Assembly (NCBI GenBank): GCA_951217055.1
Contig: OX578277.1
Coordinates: 107,946,514 to 108,010,513, forward strand
Direction of reading: 5' to 3'
DNA from: Gerris lacustris
Lineage: Eukaryota; Arthropoda; Insecta; Hemiptera; Gerridae
Length of the DNA stretch: 64,000 bases
Both the position numbers and the translations under genes were made by a program. Shown piece by piece: positions 42,789 through 53,570 of the stretch. Each line of letters begins with the position of its first letter. The first letter of the stretch is position 1. The notes beneath the pieces are model-generated. The model ran no database searches and had not been told where the DNA came from. It saw nothing but the letters and a program-made list of their open reading frames with translations.

Positions 42789-43577
42789 ATATCGTCCCTT
42801 CCAAGGCAGAATGTCGTAAGCGCCATTTATCAAATTTTACAGGAGGCACAAAAAACTGTATAAGATCCAAAATACTGACTGGATTTTGAAAAAAAAAATC
42901 CCTACTGAATAAATACTTCTTATTAATATTTCTATACAACAGTTACAAGGTTATCATTATTATTTTCTGATTTAAATGACGCTTACGATTTTTTTAAACC
43001 CTCATTTGGAGCTATATGGAGCTTAAAATATTCTTCAGTGTCACTTAAGATATTTATACATGAATGGCCAGAGCAGTAACATTACTGATAATATAGCTTA
43101 AGTGCCTTAAATATGATGATAATCCTTTGTTGTAACTAACATAATAGTGAAATATTTGTAAAGAAACTACTATTATTGGGAGATCTTATTTTTCATCCTA
43201 AGAGTGAATTTCCACTTTTATTTTATTTTCCACTTATTGAGAGAAATCAATAAGTGCATGCATAAAAAAAAACAACCATAAAATATAGTTTCACAAGTTT
43301 AATAAAACGTTTTGAAAAAGAGAAGTGCTTTACAAAAAAGAATGTAATTAAAACAAAATAATAACACTTATATAATATAAAACACTTTTGTTATTCTCTG
43401 TACTAAATTTTACTAAAATATTTTTAAAAAAATATAAAATGTCTTTTAAGTGTATAAATTACATAAAACGTTATAAAAAGATACGTTTTGAAAAGATAAA
43501 AATAAAACGTTTTGAAAAAGATAAGTGCTTTCCGAACAACAATGTAATTAAAATAGTCCAGATGTTAGTGGATGTAG

Positions 43578-43830
43578 TTTGATGTTAGTGTCTGACTAAC
43601 ATCAAACTAGAATTTTGTGTATAAGTAAATCTATTGGTACCTTTTAAGAATATGTGGTCGGCTAAGTTTGTCTGCGGGACATGAGAGCGGTCATGTCCCT
43701 TTTTAGTGGACAATGTTATTTTCATGATCCTCAAATCAAAGAGATCACCTATTAGTGGCAAACTACCATCGACATGATTTTTGGTCTACTAACTAACTAA
43801 GTTCGTACTCAGGATCACGAAAATCACATT
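43578..43830. mobile_element. Deleted copy of the 23731-24305 MITE family
   Basis: Shares gtctgactaacatcaaacta, 'aagaatatgtggtcggcta', 'gtctgcgggacat', 'agagcggtcatgtcc' and 'ttggtctactaactaa' with 23731-24305 in order, but lacks both termini. It truncates the neighbouring minus-strand coding stretch. Confidence 0.75.
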
Positions 43831-43836
43831 CGATAA

Positions 43837-44256
43837 CCCACAGCCAGTCTCTTGGGTTTCTTTATCTGCATCTATATTGCCGTAATCACTAGTGTCTTTC
43901 GTATTTTGGTTTTCATTTTCCATATGATTGAGAGGTTCAAATAAGTCAGTATTATTTGATAATCCATTTAAAAGAGTATAAGCATTTACATTAGAGGTAG
44001 CCTCACGCAAAGTAGTAATTTCCTGTAGTCCTTGCCCATTATCATTATTTAAATTGGGTTTAGCTAATTCCGGGTTCAATACGATTTCAACATTATTATT
44101 TTCAGAAAGCCCTATTTGGTCATCGATACTAACGAACTCTATTTCATTAATATTCAAGGAATCTAACAGGTTTAAATTATTCCCTTCTATTAATTCATTA
44201 ATATTATTATGACACAATACTTCCAGTATTATCAGTAGAATGTATTTTATCGACAT
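43837..44256 (-). pseudogene. Unidentified acidic Asn/Leu-rich ORF, 3' end cut by a MITE
   Basis: An open frame of 155 codons runs from an ATG at 44256 to 43789, with the last ~15 residues from the MITE. The body is acidic and polar (NNINELIEGNNLNLLDSLNI, LREATSNVNAYTLLNGL). The first 14 residues in this frame are hydrophobic (MSIKYILLIILEVL). A better alternative is a start 4 bases upstream in another frame (MDVDKIHSTDNTGSIVS), followed by one frameshift. No family recognised. It may encode a regulatory or disordered N-terminal segment of an element protein. Confidence 0.35.
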
Positions 44257-44318
44257 CCATTATTATGATCGGAAGGAGTACTTGTGTTTTTGTTAGAATT
44301 TATTCCATTGGCATGACT

Positions 44319-44457
44319 TTAAGCCTGAGCCTTATGACTGTCTTTCTTAGTAGCTTCTGAAGTTAGTACACTAAATTTGTTAGTTTTAATTCCACACAGT
44401 TCTAACATTCTTAATGATCTCGACATCATTGCACTATCACTTAAATTATAGCGTTTA
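44319..44457 (-). pseudogene. Possible last exon of an unidentified protein inside the transposon
   Basis: On the minus strand gatttttag (AG at 44459-44458) is followed by an open frame beginning KRYNLSDSAMMSRSLRMLEL and ending KKDSHKAQA with a TAA stop (complement of 44319-44321). The pyrimidine-rich AG before it and the non-random composition suggest a 3' terminal exon of about 46 codons. I do not recognise the family. Confidence 0.3.
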
Positions 44458-44928
44458 CTAAAAATCAATTAACACTACATTGAAAAACTAAATCAACAAC
44501 TTCTTAATTATAATAAAGAAAGATGGGATTGAAAGAGGTAGGTTACGCTACAAGTTTGTCTGATGCAATAATTTATTTAGGCACTATATATCGTAAGCAC
44601 CGTCGCTTACGATATATTTTCATTAAAATAACTTAAGATAGGCGCTTAAGTTTTCGAATGTCTATGTCTCCAGAAATGGAGATACGCTATTTTTATTTAT
44701 ACATCAGAGGGACGTAAGACATTTTTACTGACGTATAAGTTATTTTTAATAAAGACTGGTGGTTACGATATAACATCTTTATTTTATTATTTTACATAAA
44801 TACAATTTTTTGTATTTTACGATATTATTACCATTAGATCCGCGTTGAAAAGACGAACAAAACGACTACAAAAACGTATTTTGACCAAAAGTGTCGCTTA
44901 CGACATTCTGCCTTGGAAGGGACGATAT

Positions 44929-44936
44929 GTAATAAT
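44929..44936. repeat. 8-bp target-site duplication, right
   Basis: gtaataat, exact match to 42781-42788. Confidence 0.75.
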
Positions 44937-44989
44937 TATATTAATAATATGTAATAAAATATATATAATATAAATATGTATAGGCGGAA

Positions 44990-46180
44990 ATAAAGATTCT
45001 AAATTTAATAGGTATTTCTGATACCAAGCAAATATCAGATCAAAATATAATAATGTACAGAAAGAAATATGGTTTTTAAATGAAATGGGTATTTCTGATA
45101 CAAAGCGAATATCACGTTAAAATATAATAATGTGCAGAAGGATATAAGGTTTTTAAATGAAATAGGTCTTTCTGATACCAAGCAAATATCATGTCAAAAT
45201 ATAATAATGTGCAAAAGGAAATAAGATATCAGATCAAAATATAATATTGTGCAGAAGCAAATAAGGGTTTTAAATTGAATAGGTCTTTCTAATACCAAGC
45301 AGATATCAGATAAAAATATAATAATGTGCAGAAGCAAATAAGGGTTTTAAATGAAATAGGTCTTTCTGGTTTGATACAAAGCAAATATTACTTCAAAATA
45401 TAATAATGTACAGAAGGTAATAAGGGTTTTAAATGAAATAGGTCTTTCTGGTTTGATACAAAGCAAATATTACTTCAAAATATAATAATGTACAGAAGGT
45501 AAGAAGGGTTTTAAATGAAATAGGTCTTTCTGGTTTGATACAAAGCAAATATTACTTCAAAATATAATAATGTACAGAAAGTAATAAGGGTTTTAAATGA
45601 AATAGGTCTTTCTGGTTTGATACAAAGCAAATATTACTTCAAAATATAATAATGTACAGAAGGTAATAAGGGTTTTAAATGAAATAGGTCTTTCTGGTTT
45701 GATACAAAGCAAATATTACTTCAAAATATAATAATGTACTGAAGGTAATAAGGGTTTTAAATGAAATAGGTCTTTCTGGTTTGATACAAAGCAAATATTA
45801 CTTCAAAATATAATAATGTACAAAAAGTAATAAGGGTTTTAAATGAAATAGGTCTTTCTGGTTTGATACAAAGCAAATATTACTTCAAAATATAATAATG
45901 TACAGAAGGTAATAAGGGTTTTAAATGAAATAGGTCTTTCTGGTTTGATACAAAGCAAATATTACTTCAAAATATAATAATGTACAGAAAGTAAAAAGGG
46001 GTTTTAAATGAAATAGGTCTTTCTGGTTTGATATAAAGCAAATATTACTTCAAAATATAATAATGTACAGAAGGTAATATGGGTTTTAAATGAAGTAGGT
46101 CTTTCTGATACCAGGCTTTATATCACGTCAAAATATAATAATGATCAGAAGGAAATAAGGTTTTTAAATGAAATGGTCTT
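44990..46180 (+). repeat. 82-bp satellite array
   Basis: From about 45358 to 46099 there are nine to ten regular 82-bp units (aaatgaaataggtctttctg, gtttgatacaaagcaaatat, tacttcaaaatataataatg). The flanking units at both edges are more divergent and shorter. Edge units lack the 'gtttgat' insertion (ctgataccaagc), the usual picture of an array homogenised in its centre. Confidence 0.95.
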
Positions 46181-46479
46181 AGACCATTTAATAGACACTT
46201 CACAGTTAGTTAACATTGTTGAGTCAATATTTCTAAACTGATCCCAAGATTGTTCTGGTGGCGAGTTTCTGAACTATTCAATAGTAGTGAAAAAGAAATG
46301 CAACGAAAAGAACTTAGACCGCCGTTTCTTAAATATAAAATAAAAATAATAATAATAAATATGATATTTGTTTCATATATTCATCCCTGTAATATGCATA
46401 ATATGTTTTCTAATTTACGATCTTCGTACTTTTACATCATCCCCTTATCCCCCCGATGACCCAACTATTAATATTGATA
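46181..46479. other. Unannotated sequence
   Basis: A 69-codon frame (46250-46459) has no recognisable feature. Confidence 0.4.
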
Positions 46480-47190
46480 AAATAGGGAAACTATAGAAAA
46501 CTTATGAATCTAAATTAGCCGGTCAAGCTAGCTAACAGGAAGAAAGATGGAGGAAAAAAAAACATCATCAAGAACCTCAATATCAACATTAAGAACCTCA
46601 ATATCAACATTAAGAAGCTCAATATCAACATTAAGAACCTCAATATCAACATTAAGAACCTCAATATCAACATTAAGAACCTCAATATCAACATTAAGAC
46701 CCTCAATATCAACATTAAGAACCTCAATATCAACATTAAGAACCTTAATATCAACATTAAGAACCTCAATATCAACATTAAGAACCTCAATATCAACATT
46801 AAGAAGCTCAATATCAACATTAAGAACCTCAATATCAACATTAAGAACCTCAATATCAACATTAAGAACCTCAATATCAACATTAAGAACCTCAATATCA
46901 ACATTAAGAACCTCAATATCAACATTAAGAAGCTCAATATCAACATTAAGAACCTCAATATCAACATTAAGAACCTCAATATCAACATTAAGAACCTCAT
47001 TGATGTACAACATTGTCTTATTGACAAACATTTTTGGAATGTACGCAATTTCTAATTGTTAATATTTCCATGTTCTAATGATGTAAATTTATACAAAAAT
47101 AAATAAATTAAGTGTTCTTATTGATGTTTTAGGTATGATTATGGCCCGGAGGGGGGCGTCATATAGCCTTTTTAAATCCTTTATATTAAT
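46480..47190 (+). mobile_element. PLE-derived non-autonomous element with minisatellite in place of the coding region
   Basis: The 5' part (atagaaaacttatgaatcta, aattagccggtcaag, then gaagaaagatgg) is a recognisable relative of the PLE start at 32695-32750, including the position of its ATG (46547). After the minisatellite, attgatgtacaacattgtct and 'acaaacatttttggaatgta' align with the PLE codons for the IDDRQ...NNFWN region (about 32800-32845). The 3' part (47125-47170; tatgattatggcccggagg, 'ggggcgtcatatagcc') corresponds to the stem-loop end of the PLE. RT and endonuclease are deleted. Confidence 0.7.
46571..46999 (+). repeat. 21-bp minisatellite, 20 units
   Basis: Exactly 20 units of agaacctcaatatcaacatt+a plus a 9-bp partial. 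Sparse variants occur (aagctcaat, accctcaat, accttaat). 21 is divisible by three, so all frames stay open on both strands. From the PLE-homologous ATG the reading is (RTSISTL)n, 171 codons at 46547-47062. In the frame matching the PLE protein the unit reads NLNINIK, close to FNLKIKQL of the full element. Confidence 0.95.
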
Positions 47191-47224
47191 TTCACTTTTG
47201 TGCCTGGGGGCCTGGGCGCCTGAC

Positions 47225-47840
47225 GTTAAAATCTTTGGAAGGCTAGTTAACCCTCTTCCACTTATCCAATCGAGCTGAAACGTGGCTCATTGACTCTACC
47301 AATAAACATTTTTTTAACAAATTGATTAATTAATTAAGTTTAATTAATTAATTTTTCAATTTATTTAATCTTTTTTAAAATGAATGGCTTAATTAAATTT
47401 AAAAAAAAAATTAAGTAATAAAAATAAAATTAAAATTTAATTAATTAATTGGTAGGTATATAAAATCTTTAAAGGGTGAGTTAACCTTCTTCCAGTCATC
47501 CAATCGAGTTGAAACTTGGCTCATAGACTCTCTACCAATACAAAAACATTTTAACAAATTAATTAATTAATTAATTAAATGAAGTAATTAATTAATTTTA
47601 TAATTTAATTAATTGTCTTTTTAAAAATGAATGGATTATTTAAAATAAATAAAAAAATTAATAAAAATAAAAGACAAATTTAATTAATTAATTAATTGGT
47701 AGGTATATAATATCTTTGGAGGGCTAGTTAACCCTCTTCCAGTCATCCAATCGAGCAAAAACTTGGAACATAGACTCTTTAGCAATACAAAATCATTCTA
47801 ACAAATTAATTAAATTTTCTAATTAATTAATTTTTAAATA
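47225..47840 (+). repeat. ~240-bp tandem repeat, 2.6 units
   Basis: Units begin near 47228, 47461 and 47705 (aaaatctttggaaggctagt, taaccctcttccacttatcc, aatcgagctgaaacgtggct). Each contains long tta/att-rich stretches. Adjacent units clearly diverge. Confidence 0.85.
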
Positions 47841-48634
47841 ATTATTTAAAATTAAAATGAACTAATATTTTTACCAATATTTCCCCTCACAACCAAAATG
47901 CAAAAATATAAAGGATTTATAATAAAAACTTAGTTTTTATGGGTTGGTATTATTTATGCTGTGATCTTCGTATTTTTACATCCTTATTGACAAAACTATT
48001 AATATACATAATATGTATACAAATATTATTTATAAGTATTTGTTGTTACTGATTTTTATCCTTAATCAAAGGCAATTTATCATATTTTTATTAGAGTTTT
48101 GAATACAGTTGATTGCCATTTTTTGTTTGGTTTTTGTTGAATATTAAGTTGTTTCTTTAAGCCGAGAGAGAATTTTGATTTCTATAAGGATTTAGCTGAC
48201 TAGTGAGCCCCTCAGGCCATACAATTCATACAATCTATCTCGCACTAGGGCCCATGGAGATTTTATGTTTTTCCTTCGCAATACTCCAACATTACCATCC
48301 CCCTCAAAGAGGGATACTCCAGATTTCCATCTCTTTATTTAGTTTTTTGTTTATTTCTCTAAAATATAACTTTTTAAAGCTTCTAGCTCTTTTTATACTA
48401 TGTATTTCGTTCGCTCACTTTCGTTAATTCTGTTTCTTAGGTCTGTTTGTTTGGAAAATTGAGATACCAATACAAGAAAATCAATTATTATGTTCGAAAC
48501 TACTTATTAAAATGTCCCATATACAAGTTCCTTCGTCCAGTATTTTTAAATTTCCTACTTAAATAAATTATTATAGAACATTTTATTAAAATTGATTGAA
48601 AATCGAACCCTGATCTTCCTCTTTTAACTATCTA
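47841..48634. other. Unannotated AT-rich sequence
   Basis: A 74-codon frame at 48203-48427 has no recognisable motif and is not called. Confidence 0.4.
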
Positions 48635-49105
48635 TATATGTATATACATAAAAGTCAACGTATGTGTATATAACCTTAATACAAATCTACAGTTATGGTC
48701 CGATCTCGATGAAAATGTGCACACTTGACCTTCAAAGCAAGGGGAAAATCACTCTATATGAATTTTTTAAATTTAAATTTTGTTACACAGGGGTACGGGG
48801 TACAAGTAAAGAATACGGGATCAAAGTAATGAATACCTTTCATGATGCATATCGTTGACACAGTAATTGTTGTTATGTACAGTTTTGTCATATTATTATC
48901 ATTTAGAAGGAGGGTAAATTTGGGATATTTTCAAATTATCTTATCATAGAGGAGGGGGTATAGAAATAAGTGGGAGGGATAGAACTGAGATATTCTCGCA
49001 TAATAAAATAATTTAAATGTTTGTTGATGGTATAGTTTATAAATTTATCAAATTAAAATTCCGTAGCGAAGCACGTGGGTCGTGGGTATCCAGCTAGTTT
49101 ATCAT
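48635..49105 (-). repeat. Single-unit relative of the 11166-13120 repeat
   Basis: On the minus strand it starts actagctgg-like at 49098, passes tgcttcgctacgg near 49070 and the 'cctcctaaatg' unit near 48905, and ends with acgttgacttttatgtatat near 48640. One unit only, giving the basic structure of the family. Confidence 0.85.
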
Positions 49106-49410
49106 AAACCAGATTTTCACTTGGATGTTTTTTAGCTCTGGGGGACAGAAGAAAACCAAATTATTCCGTCACGCAATAAACGACATAAAAGATGTGAAGC
49201 TTTGAAATATCGTGCCAGGAAGTTAGGATTTAACAGGAAGTCGTTAGGTTTTCATTTATAGTACAATATTTTGACGATAGGAGGGCTGAAGTTTTAATAA
49301 ACGAAATGAAAAGTGTGAGGCTCTTACATATCGTGCCAGGAAGTTAGAATATCATAGGAGGTAGATTGGTTTTCTCTTGTATTCATTGTAGTACTATATT
49401 TCGCCGATAG
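49106..49410 (+). repeat. Two-copy degenerate tandem duplication
   Basis: caataaacgacataaaagat...atatcgtgccaggaagttag near 49186 is repeated about 119 bp later near 49299. Both copies are followed by cacagga/cataggagg-like text. Confidence 0.6.
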
Positions 49411-50798
49411 CTATAAATTTTACCTAAAATGATATCAGAGCTACTGAAAGATCAAATGTTAATCAAAATGGAGTAATGTTTCATAATTTCACACCTTAAG
49501 AGCCCACAGGAGTGAGTTGTGTTTGGGAACTTCTTTCCAGAAATAGTGCTGATTTTCACAATTTTCTTTTCAACCCCTTGTTTATTTTTGGGAGGAAAAG
49601 GAAACAAAATAAAATTATAACAGAGCTCCTAGCGGACTAAAACCAAATTTGATCAAGTCCGAAAAACTTCAGAAGGGAAAGTTTAAAGGTTGGCTACACT
49701 GGATTCAATATGTAAAACATTTCCATGATTAAATATATTTCCAAGAAGTAGAAAAAAAATTTCACGCATTTCCCACAATGGGATTTTGTGGTAAACGAAA
49801 GACATTTATTGATCACTGTTCATAATAATCTGAAATTGATAACAAAAATACAACATAACAGTCTTGGGTCAGCCATATGCATGTATACTTCTGGCCGATC
49901 CAAAATATTTGAATACGTCCGACATAGGTCGGACCACTCGGGGGAGTTGTCGGTCTCAGTGTACACTAGTATAGATGTCTGTCCTTGGCTTGGGATTGGT
50001 TGGGACTTACCCAGTGATCGGTACTCGGCCGAGTACAGAGCCTATATACGTTTGGCCTTATGTCAAAAATGGAAACAGCAATTAACGTTAAAGTAAGCCC
50101 GTCCAATTTAACGATGAAGTGCAAAGGTCGTGATGTTAAACAAATCAACTGTTAAGAAATGTATCAATTTAAAATACGATGTGAAAAGGTTACCCTGTTT
50201 TTTGTCATCATTTCATTAGAGATGACATTAATTAAGAGCGGAAAGTAATAAATGGAATCGGTTGATCCAGTTCTGGTTGATGAAGTTAGATGCATAATTG
50301 ATGAAAGGTTGGCATAGTTTATTCGAGTCATATTGGCGACCAATACGAATTCCACGTTGTCTGTTGAAGTGCTGAGTAATCTAACAAGGTTCTAGTGGTT
50401 AGAACAGTTGCCTAACTCCGGGGGCTTCCTGCATGCCACCGCTTTAATATCATAACCAGACCGGATTCCACGATGAATTCTCAACACATTCCAGACATGC
50501 TTCAACAAAACATGTCGAGCGAAAAGTCCCACGTTTTCAAAGTTAAAACAGAATAACATTATTTTCTGATAATTCCCTAAAGAGATTTTAAATTAGTGAA
50601 TTATGTTCCCTCATAAATATATCAAGGATGAATTGTACAAAGAATTATCTCTTGAAAGCAGTAAAACTAGATACATTCATTTTAGCTGATCTAAGGGGGA
50701 ATCGGTGAATCCAATTAGTTAGTTTATTCACAAACTCTCATCGGAACCAAGGTCATCATATTACCTGGTCATTATACCTGGAAACTGTTGGAAATCGA
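49411..50798. other. Unannotated sequence
   Basis: A GC-richer island at about 49880-50060 holds a 102-codon plus-strand frame (49788-50096) without recognisable motifs or splice context. Near 50384 'ttctagtggttagaac' looks like a box A, but no box B follows. Confidence 0.35.
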
Positions 50799-51310
50799 TA
50801 GTCTGTGGACATTGATAGCCTATGGAAATTGATAGCCTATGGACATTGATAGCCTATGGACTTTGATAGCCTATGGATATTGATAGCCTATGGAAATTGA
50901 TAGCCTATGTGATAGCTATGGAAATTGATAGCCTATGGACATTGATAGCCTATGGACATTGATAGCCTATGGACTTTGATAGCCTATGGACATTGATAGC
51001 CTATGGATATTGATAGCCTATGGACATTGATAGCCTATGGAAATTGATAGGCTATGGAAAATTCAGATACAAAAAGATGTTCATCGAAATGATCACGATG
51101 TATCTGTTACATTCGGTAAGCACGGAAACAAAATATTACAATATAATCAAATGAACATTATAAATTGGATTAAGCATATCAAATTAACTTCCCGACAACC
51201 CGAAGAAATTGTAATTATGGCAATAATAATCCGAGGTTCATTAGCCTATGGAAATTGAAGCCTATGGACATTGATAGCCTATGGAAATTAATAGCCTATG
51301 GAAAATTGAG
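50799..51310 (+). repeat. 17-bp minisatellite (attgatagcctatggac)n, split by a unique block
   Basis: About 15 units at 50799-51057 and four more at 51235-51305, separated by 51058-51234. Unit variants alternate among gacatt, gaaatt, gacttt and gatatt. Confidence 0.95.
51058..51234 (+). repeat. Dispersed block inside the minisatellite, repeated at 51545-51712
   Basis: atgtatctgttacattcggt, ttaacttcccgacaacccga and 'ataataatccgaggttca' recur with about 90% similarity at 51545-51712, which is also followed by a gcc(t)a(t)tgg-like word ('ctagccaatgg'). Confidence 0.8.
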
Positions 51311-51364
51311 ATATAAACAGGTGTTCTTCACAATTTTAATTAGAGAAATGTTTAAATTTATTGA

Positions 51365-51560
51365 GTTTACTGTGTAAACTATCTCTCCACAGCTCAGGAC
51401 TCTATGTTCTCTAGTGGAGAGATAACTTTTTGTAGTGCTAACATGTAAAATTTGAAAACATTACTCATAGAATTAGAGAAATTTATTCTAAATTATGTTC
51501 TTTATGTATAAATTATATTATTCAATAAAGGTATTCAAAATAAAAATAATTATCACAATG
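51365..51560 (+). repeat. Family B fragment
   Basis: ctctccacagctcaggactc and 'gtagtgctaacatgtaaaatttg' match 21336-21480 of the long family B copy. Confidence 0.8.
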
Positions 51561-52044
51561 TATCTGTTACCTTCGGTAAGCTCAGAGACAAAATATTACA
51601 ATAAAATGAAAATTTTAAATTAGATTAAGGATATTAAATTAACTTTCCGACCATCCGAAAAAATTGTAATTATAGCAATAATAATCCGTGGTTCACTAGC
51701 CAATGGACAGATTTGCCTGTCACAGGGTAAAGGGCTATTTTATGATACGACGGCTATATGGGACGGCTATATGTATGGAACGCACGGGATCTGTGTGTAT
51801 CTTCATCAGCTCTATAAATATTACAAAGCTGATTATTTGCATTCACAATCGAATAGTTGTAGAATAGTCGCCAATTCACTTATGTAGCTTTCCAAATTAC
51901 GATGCTTTGGAACATCGAGTGTTGATTCTACAGTCGGAGTCATAAATCGAACACAGAACTTCCTGCTAGATATGGAGGCGTCTACGAAGTTCATCTTAAA
52001 GTAATAACACAAACTGTTACTCAACTTAAATTTAAAGAACTTTA
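51561..52044. other. Repeat block 51545-51712 and unannotated sequence
   Basis: After the repeated block the remainder has no supported feature. A 72-codon minus frame (51833-52051) is unrecognised. Confidence 0.35.
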
Positions 52045-52045
52045 A

Positions 52046-52088
52046 TGCCAATCACCTTTCACCTTCAAAAGGCCATCATCAGTGCCTA
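52046..52088 (-). ncRNA. Hammerhead-ribozyme-like core, PLE remnant
   Basis: On the minus strand ctgatga (52082-52076) is followed by a stem (ggccttttgaaggt) and gaaa (52060-52057), the order stem I - CUGAUGA - stem II - GAAA known from Penelope-like element hammerheads. Flanking stems were not resolved. Confidence 0.45.
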
Positions 52089-52215
52089 AGAAAAAATCAT
52101 CAAGCTAAGAAAAAACAAGAACTATCGATATTGCTTACCTATACTTGTTTTTATGTTTGTCAGTTTTAATTGCTATGCAAGTATTTTCGTAGCTCGATAT
52201 TTTTTGTTTTGTTTT

Positions 52216-52262
52216 TAGGCACTGATAAATGGCCTTTTGAAGGCTGAAAGCTGCTTTGACAA
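52216..52262 (+). ncRNA. Hammerhead-like core, inverted partner of 52046-52088
   Basis: aggcactgataaatggcctt, then ttgaaggctgaaagc. Same stem II, but CUGAUGA has become CTGATAA, so this copy is degenerate. The two face each other about 130 bp apart, as in head-to-head PLE ends. Confidence 0.35.
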
Positions 52263-52267
52263 ACATT

Positions 52268-53150
52268 TTTGGAACGAAGTTCCCTTTGGCCCGTTCTGGA
52301 GCCCGGGAGTGAATAAAAAAAAAAACGACCAAAATCACCGTCACAAAACCAAGCGTCACGAAATCTACCGATGACGATAACTTGAGTAAAAGATGACCAA
52401 GTGAGGTGAAATTTGGTACACATGTTCATTTTACCAACACCCATGCTGTTCGTTGGACAACGTTGTCCACCCAAGCGTTCACGCGCAACGCTCGCGTAAA
52501 CGTAAGCTTCAAATTTAAAATTGGAATTTTAGGACGGGAAAATATTCTTACTTCATCTATTTAATGAGACAAACAACTTTTTTAAATAATTTGTTTTTTT
52601 AGTAAAACCAACACCGACACTGCTATGAAGTGATAAAGATCGCTAAATTTATTAAAGCTGACCTAAACGTTTAAAATAAAATAAAAACAACGTTTTTACC
52701 GATATCTTATTTTATAAAAAACTTCTTACACATCGTCTATAGTACAATTGAAACAGGCACGTAAAATTTCCACCTGATACAAACTGACAATATAAAGTAG
52801 GGAAGAGATATATTTTTTAATATTTTAAATTAGTAAGCCGGGTAGGTAGAAAACAGTTCTTTTCCCTCAGGCTATACACTACAAACATACTCTTTAACTA
52901 TAATCTTATCATGATTAATTGTTTTCTCAATATTCAATACCTATTTATTGTAAGACGCTTACTTTAATAATACAAATAATGCTTCGTTTCTTTTAATTTT
53001 GCCTTAACTCCGCTAGGTGCAAACAGTTATTTACTTTTAATTTTGCTTTTCTAACTCCGCCATGTATAAATAGTTAGCAACGTATACGTACTTAGCAGTG
53101 ATTTTATAATTTATATATAATGAAAAATGGATGGAACTTCGTTCCTACCG
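52268..53150 (-). repeat. Family B dispersed repeat, inverted copy
   Basis: Matches the plus strand of 21060-21975 when reversed (for example acatggcggagttagaaaag near 53045 and 'cgagcgttgcgcgtgaacgc' near 52480). The outer ends carry ggaacgaagttcc (52271-52283) and ggaacttcgttcc (53133-53145), both self-palindromic, which may be its terminal repeats. Confidence 0.75.
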
Positions 53151-53570
53151 GGTGTCCCGCAACACCACACGTATTTTTTTTAATTACGTGGATTGACAGC
53201 TTGTGTTATTCCTCCAGGACTTCCTGTTGAAAAATAGTTTATTACTGCAATGAGCTACTAGGGCTCCCAGTATCGGTTACTTTAAATTATATTACCAGTT
53301 ACGAGTAGGCACAATTTAATAAATCTTTAATAATTCCACCTTAAGTTCATTTCATTTCTTTAACCAGAAGCAATGCTTGAACGCTTGAACGAATATTCTT
53401 GAATGCTTGAACGAATATGTTAATAAATGAATAACTTTGTTTATATTACGGAAAATCCACGCAATACCTAGTGTATATTCAAAACCCAGTTTTGTTCTAA
53501 CATAGGAAAAAAGGGTTTCACTCAATATTGCTTTCCCATTTTCAGCTTAGGCCCTGATTTCCATGTCTTA
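53151..53570. other. Unannotated sequence
   Basis: A short duplication (cttgaacgaatattcttgaa) near 53378; otherwise nothing supported. Confidence 0.4.

Larger units (their letters stand above)
42789..44928 (-). mobile_element. DNA transposon with ~36-bp TIRs and 8-bp duplication, unidentified family
   Basis: The two ends are perfect inverted repeats from atatcgtcccttccaaggca through gaatgtcgtaagcg. An 8-bp direct repeat flanks the 2140-bp element, which fits hAT- or P-like superfamilies, but the terminal bases are not the hAT consensus. The interior has two protein-like stretches on the minus strand (44319-44457 and 43837-44256), a deleted MITE (43578-43830), and a direct repeat of ~50 bp (near 43303 and 43501, sharing aaaacgttttgaaaaagaga-type sequence). 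No DDE motifs were found. It is either a non-autonomous derivative or the carrier of captured exon sequence. Confidence 0.8.

Noticed and set aside
44990..46180. CRISPR-like regular array
   Set aside because: No unique spacers; units are contiguous and the context is a eukaryotic genome.
46515..47048. Two long minus-strand frames and one plus-strand frame of 167-177 codons
   Set aside because: They are translations of the 21-bp array, open because the unit is a multiple of three. Only the plus-strand frame from the PLE-like ATG is mentioned, as part of the element.
49788..50096. 102-codon ORF in a GC-richer island
   Set aside because: No recognisable motif, no splice context, and an overlapping antisense frame is equally open.
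50384..50430. tRNA-like box A (tagtggttagaac)
   Set aside because: No box B or cloverleaf downstream.
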